A DNA stretch of 64,000 nt from Aphelenchoides besseyi. Its lineage: Eukaryota > Nematoda > Chromadorea > Rhabditida > Aphelenchoididae. The translations under genes and the position numbers were made by a program. The notes beneath the pieces were generated by a model. The model was not told where the DNA came from. It ran no database searches and saw nothing but the letters and a program-made list of their open reading frames with translations. Below, piece after piece: positions 56,729-64,000 of the stretch (position 1 is its first letter; every line of letters begins with the position of its first letter). The stretch is from positions 5,890,001 through 5,954,000 of the forward strand of contig JAMPIQ010000003.1 of NCBI GenBank assembly GCA_024699855.1. The letters are read 5' to 3'.

Positions 56729-57267
56729 TTATGCTTCAGAACATTCTTCTTCATTCAATTCCTCTTCGTAAACTGGTTTCTTGAATTCCATCGGTTTTCT
56801 GATTAATTTGACTTCGGCAACTACTCGTAACATCTGAAACAAAAGCCCGTTAAACACATGATTAGAATTCAAAAGTTACCTTGTTTTTAAGATTAACAAC
56901 AAGACTCTTAAGGTGGTTGACGAAACCAGTGATTTTATGGCTAATGAATTCAACCAACGCATGAAATTTGATTTGTAATTGAATCTGAGCAATCCACTTG
57001 AACAATTCAATCAATTCAAACACGATTGGAAGTGAAATCGCTTTGAAGAGATAGAAGTGAAAGATGAAATACCCGATCGTGAACTGAATTGGCCACAGAA
57101 CACGTGGTGGAACGTATTTTACCTAATAGATAAATGAAGATTTCAACTCCGTTACTTACAACAACATCTCGACTTGAAACTGACCAACGCTCAATGTCTC
57201 CATCTTCTCGTAAACGCTTCTTGATTCGTTGCAACAAGCGAACCGAGTAGTCACCTTCTTTTTCCAT
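56729..57267 (-). CDS. Small helical protein, probably membrane-associated, unrecognised
   Basis: Three exons in phase (introns near 57124-57160 and 56830-56880) give about 147 residues. A basic N-terminus (VRLLQRIKKRLREDGD) is followed by a hydrophobic segment (LWPIQFTIGYFIFHFYLF and on through SLPIVFELIELFKWI), amphipathic helices (HKITGFVNHLKSLVVNLKNK) and an acidic end. I recognise no family. There is no in-frame ATG upstream of 57267, and an AG (CGACAG) 14 bases before it can accept a spliced leader. It lies 116 bases downstream of a transthyretin-like gene on the same strand, in an operon-like arrangement. Confidence 0.6.
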
Positions 57268-57383
57268 TTTCAGCAAACTGACTGTCGAATTCAAAGTGAA
57301 TTGAAGTTCATTGTCATAAACTGTTTATTCAGAAAATTTGCATAAGTTGAAAATGACTACAACAGTTTAGAGCAGACAAGAGT
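57268..57383 (-). promoter_or_regulatory. Intercistronic region with poly(A) signal and acceptor
   Basis: The 116-base spacer downstream of the transthyretin-like stop contains AATAAA (57329-57324, minus) and then CGACAG, 14 bases before the next ATG. This is the spacing expected for an operon with trans-splicing of the downstream mRNA. Confidence 0.5.
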
Positions 57384-58060
57384 TTAAGAAATGCACTCCC
57401 GTTTCTCGTCGGCAAAAGTCGATTGAAGATTGATGACCCCAAAGTCGATCCATTGGTCATCACTTTCAGGATCAGTCGATATAATATACTTCTTTGGAAT
57501 CACGAATTTGACCTAAAAACTTCTGTTTTTGCTACCTTTCTATGTTCTACCTTTCGAGAACATGGAGTAGCCTAAAAGAAACGATTAATCGAAATGACAT
57601 TTTCTTCTTATTTACCTCGTCCATACACTCGTGCCAAATGAGCGCAATGGGGTCGATGTCAGTCTGAATTCAGTAGTATTTGCGCTTCGCATTTACGCTT
57701 ACCAATTCACGCGTAAATCCTAGCAACTTGAATTCTCCTTTTTCGTCCACGAACTTCTCGTCCAGCAGGTCATTAGGGTCCGGACCAAGAAAAACAAACA
57801 TTAGAGCACGTTTAGTGGCGTCTTTTGGTACGAAAAAAGATTGTGCTATTTGTAAGCATTTCAATAATTTAAGACATTGGAATGTTTGTAAAATATTCAA
57901 ATTCAATACCTGTATCGACATCCTCAGTTCTCACTTTTGTCGAGTTTGAAGCTGCTGGCAACGCACCACAAAGTAGACGCCCTTTGGCGGCGATTCCTTG
58001 CTTCCTCATTCCTTCAACGGCTGACAATCCGAAAACCAGCAAAATCAGAAAGTATTTCAT
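57384..58060 (-). CDS. Transthyretin-like (TTR) family secreted protein
   Basis: A nematode-specific secreted beta-sandwich protein, often among excreted or hypodermal products. The signal peptide is MKYFLILLVFGLSAVEG. The domain opens with IAAKGRLLCGALPA and continues with RALMFVFLGPDPNDLLDEKF, VDEKGEFKLLGFTREL, the conserved IDPIALIWHECMDE and CSRKVKFVIPKKYI. The cysteine pair of the family is present (WHEC...C). Four exons, introns 38-65 bases. The 3' part encodes DDQWIDFGVINLQ, and the stop follows RECIS. Divergent from a second TTR-like gene 343 bases away, and the upstream member of a probable operon. Confidence 0.92.
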
Positions 58061-58403
58061 GGTAACACCGTAACGCCGAAAGTGCAATTGACTTTCAAAC
58101 AAGCAAACCTGTGCACTGTCCTTGAGACAGGAACGTTAGGAAAGTTTAGTTGTTTATGATCAATCTTCTTTCGCTTATCAGTTCAGGTTTTTGGTCCGCT
58201 CGCTGTTAAATGATCGACGTCCCGCATTTTATGTGTCTAAATTAAGTTGGTCAATAACTGATAAGAAGAGTTTTCGTGCTTGTTGAGCTTCCTTGTTTAC
58301 GATTAAAGAATCTCTTTTTCGATAAGAATTTTTACTCTCAAGCTATTTGATTTGGTAAACAGTCCGAAGATCCTCAGTAGTTTGAACGGTACAACAAGTG
58401 AAC
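58061..58403. promoter_or_regulatory. Divergent promoter of two TTR-like genes with three GATA motifs
   Basis: Between the two start codons lie CTTATCA at 58174-58180, ACTGATAAG at 58257-58265 and GATAAG at 58321-58326. The first two carry TGATAA/TTATCA, the core bound by intestinal GATA factors of nematodes. Three such sites in 343 bases make shared intestinal expression plausible, though the motif is short. Confidence 0.4.
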
Positions 58404-58945
58404 ATGTTGAAAGGATTGGTTTTCGTATCATTGATTGCTTGTGCTATAGCCGAAGACAAATATATGTCGGCCATAGCAACTCGATCGACCAAAGTTGAAG
58501 GTCATTTGCGATGCGGAGTCGAACCGTTGGCTAACGTGCATGTTCGCCTTTTTCGAACGGCGTCTGAAGGTAGAAAGAACATGTGAAGTTGTACAGTAAT
58601 CGAAATTATAGACTTGAACGAGGTGATCAGCAGTGGAAAAACCGACGACAAAGGACGATTTTCGGTCGAAGGCGATACCTCTCGCTTTGAAGGCGACCAA
58701 TCTGCCATAGATCCTTACCTACGTATTTACCACAAGTGCGATGAAGAGGAGACTAAAGTAAGTGGCTTCAGACGCTTTAAAATAAATCTTTTTAGAGCGG
58801 ATATCGTCGTGTTGAACTTCGTTATCCACGCGAGTTCGTAACTCTCGGTCGTGTTCCTCGTCGAACGTTCAACATCGGAATACTCAACATGGAAGTCATT
58901 TACCCAAATGAGAAACGTCAGAAAGTACTCGAAGGAGTCAACTGA
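58404..58945 (+). CDS. Transthyretin-like (TTR) family secreted protein, second copy
   Basis: Signal peptide MLKGLVFVSLIACAIAED, then the TTR-like domain: VEGHLRCGVEPLANVHVRLF, TDDKGRFSVEGDTSRFE, IDPYLRIYHKCDEE and RRVELRYPREFVTLGR, ending MEVIYPNEKRQKVLEGVN. Introns at about 58572-58611 and 58758-58795. The product is about 150 residues, close to the usual length. Divergence from its neighbour is large, so the pair is old rather than a recent tandem duplication. The stop lies 68 bases from that of PIR-1, which converges from the other side; AATAAA at 59001-59006 lies close to the PIR-1 stop. Confidence 0.92.
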
Positions 58946-59012
58946 GTTAACAACGAACAGTTTATTATAACTTTTAAAATGCAACAAAACGCTTCGTAAC
59001 AATAAAATTTAC

Positions 59013-59806
59013 TTAACATTTGTGGGCTTCGTCTTCGGTAGAGAGGGCAGCAAATTTGCGCAAAGTTTCCAAGTACTCGATTCTTTCAATTGAATGACCA
59101 CGAGCTTGTTCGAATTCTAAACAAAAACAATTGATTTCAAATACGAATACGATTACCTTTAAGAGCTTTTTCAAACGACCAACCCAAAGATTCGGTCAAA
59201 TAACGACAAATAAGATAACCGGTTCGATTGATTCCATGAGTACAATGAACTCCAACCCATTTGTCTAAATACGATTTTCAAGAACTCAACTGAACATCCG
59301 ACTTACTGTTGTTCGAGTTTTCCTTGAAAAAATCTTTCAACACCTCAACGAATTCGGTTCCTGAAGTTTCCAATTTCTCGAAATCACGACCATGACAGAA
59401 AATCTTTTTGTGCAAAATTCCATGACTCGTGAATTGTTCAGGATCGTAGTATTTGCTCGTGTATGTCAAATCAACAACCAATCCCAATTCTCCACCAAAT
59501 TCTTTGATTTTGTCCAACAGATCAGTAACTTCAAAATGATCCACGTTATTGGTTTCGTAGAAATCCGATTTCAAAGGCGTTTTGAAGGCGATGATTCGAG
59601 CATCCGGAATAACTTTTCCAATGGCACTGTAGTCAGACCAACTAAAACTAATGATTGCCGATCTAATTGGCTTCTTGTTTTTACCGATCTGGAAGGTCAA
59701 AGCGATTGTATTTGCGGCGTCGTTGTCGAAATCCGCGTTCCTCATTTCGATTCGAATTCACATCGTAGGTCAATTCGGCTGGTTTAGCAACATCATCACT
59801 CGACAT
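59013..59806 (-). CDS. RNA 5'-triphosphatase PIR-1 / DUSP11
   Basis: A dual-specificity-like phosphatase that removes phosphates from RNA 5' triphosphates; in C. elegans PIR-1 works with Dicer in small-RNA pathways. Exon 1 (basic, [17 protein letters not shown]) joins at a 43-base intron (about 59640-59682) to [20 protein letters not shown]. Then follow [19 protein letters not shown] and, across an intron, the active site [19 protein letters not shown], the HCxxGxNRTGY signature with Asn before Arg that is typical of the PIR1/capping-type RNA phosphatases. The end is [16 protein letters not shown]. About 220 residues. The start at 59806 lies some 24 bases after GGATTTTAG. It lies 166 bases after the stop of the upstream same-strand gene. 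Confidence 0.93.
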
Positions 59807-59972
59807 CGTGAAGCACTTTACCTCAACTACCTAAAATCCGATTACATTTGAGCAAATCTAACGGCATAGATATCGATGGTCAAAACCAAATGAACAGTGT
59901 AAAAGTTGTGCGATAAAAGAAGTCCAGCCATATTATATTTTTTCTTTTAAAATAACATTTAAAAACAAATGA

Positions 59973-61712
59973 CTATGGTTTCAGTCGATGAAAAATTGCA
60001 GTCTCGTTGTTGAAGAATTTGTGCAACAGACGAGGGAGAGATTCGAATGCTCGATTAATAGCTTGCTGGTTGGACGATTCTTCGAATATCAATAAGCGTA
60101 CTTTACGAACATAATTGATCTCTTTCCTAAACAATCATATACGTTAACTAGATGATTTTATGCAACTAACCGAGATTTGATCAAAATGTCCATGAGCGTC
60201 TCATTCATTTTCTTATTCGAACTTTCGAAACGAGGAAGCTGGAAATTTCGATTAAACAAAATCAAAACCGCTGCAGAACATACCACAGGAACAGTTAAAA
60301 TGCCAAGTGAATTGAAAGTTGTTGGGAGTTTTTTCATTAAAATTTTCACACATTTTGGTAGTGCAGTGGAAAGGATGTCACTGCATTTGATTTCGTACGT
60401 ATCAAAGACAGTAACCAGGCTATCCGTAGCGTTCAAAACCACGTGTGTTATTTGACAACGATCAAAATTGCATTTGAAAAGAATTTCAGGCAATAGTCTA
60501 AAAGCCTGAAAATGATAATCCATTGAAGTTACTTACTCAATTCTAAATTCCAGTGGAAGCAGAGTGACAAATGCACGTTTCTTGGCACAAACTTCCGTAT
60601 TGACGCCACTCATCGGTTGTTCTAGAAGAAGCCAGTAACGACCCTTATTGCGCCGACACTCGTCAAGTGTTTTGTTGAACAAATTGATCATATTGTCTAC
60701 TTTTTGAGTATGAATTGCTGAACTTAAATCGTCGTATTTGATTGCCTAAAAGGAATCAAAATAAAACCCAACAAAACAAACGAATGTACGATATCTCGTT
60801 CAATTGATACGGCTTTGAACATCGGAGGAGTTGACGTCTTTGAATTGTTAAACTAAAAAAAGGATCTTTGAATGTTTGACGTTGGATAAACTTACGTTCG
60901 TACCTTCGACACTTTCATCGTTCAATTCACTCTCATTTGTCGATCGCTCGCTGGGACGCGAGTGACGAGATGAAGCAAGATGCACTTGCAACATTCGATG
61001 ATCATTCTGAATCAATGCTTTCTTGGAGGTCGAGTACTTTTGTCGTTTGACTTCTTTTTGTATTTTGGATTTAGTACTTGAACGCGGAGTACTCAAAACT
61101 TTCCGTCTCGACCGAGATACTCGTGGGGTTGATAACTGAGTTCCGGTCGATGTAGAAGAGATTGTAGTCATTTTTGTGTTTGCAGTTATATCGGTACCTC
61201 CACTACTCGCAAACGAAGTGTTCAAACTCATATCGTCAAAGATCATATTCGATTTACCCATCGACACACGCGACACCCAGGCCTTTGGCGTCTGTGGAGG
61301 CGAAAGAGATCGTTTGATAAACGGTGGAGAAACAGATCGAGGCTGCGTTGGCACAATGATTGAAAATTTGGGACATTTTGTCTCTAAAACCATTTCCTTT
61401 TTTGCCAATTCCTCCTCAAGCACACTTCTCTCAGCGTTAAATTTAAACTGAAACGCCAGAAAGGAATAACAAGAAATCAGCTGGAACGAACATGCTCGTT
61501 CTTCGCGAGCCGTTTTCTGGCCGAAACAAACGTTGAAGTCACATGTTCTGCTTTTTGAGCTGGTACCAGCGGTTCTGGAATCGGGTCCTCCACGACTTCG
61601 ACAGCCAGTGCCTTTGCATTGTCGAAGTCGTTGTTCCTAAACAAAACACTCGTCAGTTGTACCTGGAAACGCGTTACCAATTAAAATCCAAGTCAATATG
61701 AAAATCCTCCAT
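59973..61712 (-). CDS. Ser/Pro-rich protein, unrecognised
   Basis: At least six exons with introns of 40-60 bases. It starts MEDFHIDLDFNW, continues with an acidic stretch (ALAVEVVEDPIPEPLVPAQ) and a charged helix (FNAERSVLEEELAKKEMVLE). It then has a region full of potential Ser-Pro/Thr-Pro phosphosites (RSVSPPFIKRSLSPPQTPKA, LSTPRVSRSRRKVLSTPRSS). The C-terminal half looks globular (RAFVTLLPLEFRIEAFRLLP, KILMKKLPTTFNSLGILTVP). SP/TP clusters suggest cell-cycle kinase control, which is inference. I cannot assign a family. The start is the ATG at 61712; PIR-1 follows closely on the same strand. Confidence 0.6.
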
Positions 61713-62068
61713 TGCGAATGGTCATTTCACAAGAGATAAAAAAAAGAAAGCGAACGCCAGAAAAGATCGCATTATTTCGTGCAAAAAACTTGGTTACAAT
61801 TCCAACTAATCAATTCGCTCGTCTTGTGTTGAGCTTCGAGCTGCGCACCATTCGGCTTGTCGACGAGTGTTTTTGTACGACTGAGGCTAATAACAACTTC
61901 TGATTCTTTTATTTCCGCAATTTTTCTCGTTGTTTCACTTACTCGAACATTTTTGGACGTTAAACGTGAGCTCAGAAACTAACCCGTTGATTTCAGTTTC
62001 CGCCGCAGTTTCGTGGATCGGCATGAGCCTTTTGTTTTTTTGTTTATGTAGTTAATTTGTTGACTACA
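61713..62068. other. Divergent upstream region, no gene recognised
   Basis: A 356-base interval between the Ser/Pro-rich gene (minus) and the TESK-like kinase (plus). Contains ATTTCAGTTTCCGCCGCAG at about 61994-62012, which could be an acceptor, implying a possible untranslated first exon for the kinase. Nothing else stands out. Confidence 0.35.
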
Positions 62069-64000
62069 ATGGTAACAACAACACATCTTCTCGATCCACC
62101 TCCAAGTGATAACAAGTAATTACGACTGCAGATCAATCTAAGTTAAATTTTAGTTGTCGAACGGAAGCCTGTCGTTCACGACCGTCAACTTCTTCGGGAA
62201 CTAACGACACTAATGCGAATCAACAGGGTTTTCTTGGCGGCTCATCGGTTGGCGCTCTTGGAACACTCAAATATGTCGAAGACTTTGAAATTCTGGAAAC
62301 GTTAGGAAAAGGCTTCTTTGGAGTCGTTTATAAGGTCGATTCGTTTTAAAATTGATTTATTTGTGGGTGTTTTAGGTGCGTGAAAAACGATCGGATTCAC
62401 AATGCCAACGAAGTCGAACACAACCGTCAATTCTGGTGATGAAAGAACCGATCATTCATAACTCGCATAGCGGATTCTCGGCAAAAAAGATCGTATCTCG
62501 CGAGTACTACATGCTCCGGCTCCTCAAACATCCCAACATTTTAAAAACCCGCGGTATCTGTCTAAAACAATGTCAAAATGAATGGAAACTCAATTTGCTT
62601 GTCGACTATTGTGATGCCGGAAGTCTTCAACAAACCATTTTAAACCTACAGAAACCGTTCACTTGGCTGTGTCGTTGTAATGTTGCGTTGGATATTGCTA
62701 GAGCGATGGCCTTTGTTCATCGTTCCGGTTATATGCATCGAGATTTGACGAGCATGGTAGAACGCCTTCAATCGTAGCGATTTATCACTTCATTTCAGAA
62801 CGTGCTTCTCCAATCCAATGTTCGAGGTCTGCGTTGCAAAGCGGTTGTAGCAGACTTCGGACTGTCGTGTAAGATTCCGGCACAAAATGAAATCAAACAA
62901 CAAGTTGGCACTCAAAATTGGATGTCGCCCGAAATGTTACAAGAACGTTTTTATGACGAAAAGGTATTCTGTAAAAGAATGAATTAGGAATTAATGTGTT
63001 CAATTTAGTCGGATGTATTCTCATTTGGGATTATTCTCTGTAAGTGCTTCAGTGCACCGAAGAATCTTGATTGCTGCTGGATTGATTTGAACATTAAATT
63101 TTAGGTCAAATGATAGCGCGAATCGATGCCGATCATGATGCTGGACTCTATAGAACAACACAATTTGGACTTGACTACATTCGTTTCAGTTGCTTGTGTG
63201 GTCCAGGAACACCATTGAGTTTGTTGAAAACTTCGTTTTCTTGTTGTCTGGTAAGCAGAAAAACATTGAGAAGAAATTGAAAAGGTTTTTTCAGTGGAAT
63301 TCAGTTTCCCGACCAAGTTTCGAACAACTCCATGAGCAGATCCGTCAAATTATTAACGAGGATCTAAACGATGTGTCGTCTATCGACGAATCACGAATGG
63401 AACGAGCCCATTCGGATGCGGCGATTAAAACACCATCAGTGTCGTATCTGAGCGGTAAACGTTACAGTCAAGTGGAACAACCTTTTCGTCCGGGAAGTAT
63501 TGTGATACCTGAAGGAGTTTCAATTGATGCTCCGGTCGGAACACCAACGATGGCAGAGCTTGGAAATCGAATGAAAGAGTTGGCTACGAGTGTTGCGAAT
63601 GAAGATCCCGACTATCAAGTAAGAATATTGAAGAGCTATTTTGTCTCTAATGTAAATTTCAGGAGTCAACATTGAATCCTTTTAGTCATGATCGCTATCG
63701 TTCGATTCGCAAAGTAAAACCCGGTGATCGTTATTTCATTCAACGGGAAAATGCACGACGCGAAACCTTGAAAACGGAGATAAATTCCTCGTCGCACTTA
63801 TCCAGAATTGACGATCAACCAAAATTAAGGTTTGTAAATCGAGATTTTGTTTTAAATAGAATTGAGTTTAGACGTAAACGAAGTGCTTCTGTTCCATCAC
63901 TGTGCTTCTCTTACGGTTTCACAAACGCACGTTCGCCGTTGATCAAAGCATCCAAACGCTCAATGACATTGGGTCTGGGCGAAAAAGACAGGATCACAAT
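62069..64000 (+). CDS. TESK/LIMK-like dual-specificity kinase (runs off the window)
   Basis: A tyrosine-kinase-like family kinase; TESK and LIMK phosphorylate cofilin to control actin. After a Ser/Thr-rich start (MVTTTHLLDPPPSDN) the kinase domain begins near 62283: glycine loop ETLGKGFFGVVYKV, ILVMKEP with the ATP lysine, LLVDYCDAGSLQQTI, catalytic loop YMHRDLTSMN followed by VLLQ after an intron, VVADFGLSCKIP, VGTQNWMSPEML and KSDVFSFGIILCQMIARIDA. The LTS in the catalytic loop and the QFGLDYIRF block match TESK. TESK normally has DLTSKN; here Lys is Met. The region 63520-64000 encodes a basic, Ser-rich tail. The 3' end lies beyond 64000. Confidence 0.88.

Noticed and set aside
1..64000. 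CRISPR arrays, insertion sequences, rRNA or long tandem repeats
   Set aside because: None seen; no regularly spaced repeats or transposase frames, and all confident genes are eukaryotic with spliceosomal introns.

Overview
The window is nuclear DNA from a nematode. Three things point there. It has two nematode-type transthyretin-like secreted proteins, a daf-19-like RFX factor and a pir-1-like RNA phosphatase. Almost all genes are cut by tiny GT-AG introns of about 37-50 bases. Many genes begin a few bases after a polypyrimidine-AG, the mark of spliced-leader trans-splicing, and several same-strand pairs are 100-200 bases apart, as in operons. The species cannot be named from sequence alone. 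There is no bacterial operon, CRISPR array, tRNA, rRNA or transposase that I can support. Gene ends below are CDS limits (start codon to stop codon) read by hand across introns; internal exon edges are less certain than gene identity.

Layout. 1-15.3 kb: a Cys-loop channel subunit (+), a likely operon BORCS5-WASHC3 (-), GNPNAT1 (-), a large DOCK6/7/8-type Rho-GTPase exchange factor (+), a tiny membrane protein (+) and a linker histone H1 (-). 15.3-24.3 kb: two gene-poor stretches around an MSP-domain gene whose first intron holds a complete MRPL58/ICT1 gene, and an unrecognised gene; a microRNA-like hairpin lies at 21.4 kb. 24.3-32.2 kb: an intact white-type ABCG half-transporter (+), BPNT1 (-), EIF2B3 and TECR (-, possible operon) and a small unknown gene (+). 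32.2-41.1 kb: a long RFX/daf-19-like gene with several alternative first exons. 41.3-46.2 kb: a four-pass membrane protein, a SAC3/LENG8-like protein, then a non-coding block rich in hairpins. 46.2-52.5 kb: a head-to-head pair of ABCG8-like (-) and ABCG5-like (+) half-transporters whose ATPase motifs are badly eroded. 52.7-64 kb: a rhodopsin-like GPCR (-), NAA50 (-), an IRAK/Pelle kinase (+), an unknown protein in a likely operon with a transthyretin-like gene (-), a second transthyretin-like gene (+), PIR-1/DUSP11 (-), an unknown Ser/Pro-rich protein (-) and a TESK-like kinase (+) that runs off the window.

How it fits together. Most genes are ordinary single-copy eukaryotic functions: endolysosome positioning and endosomal actin (BORCS5, WASHC3), nucleotide-sugar and sulfate-nucleotide metabolism (GNPNAT1, BPNT1), translation (EIF2B3), very-long-chain fatty acids (TECR), mitochondrial ribosome rescue (ICT1), chromatin (H1) and signalling (DOCK, IRAK, TESK, GPCR, channel). 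The most unusual items are the degenerate yet still paired ABCG5/ABCG8 locus, the gene nested inside an MSP-gene intron, the operon joining BORC and WASH subunits, two strong microRNA-like hairpins with a nearby long inverted repeat, and the multi-promoter RFX gene carrying an X-box-like site.
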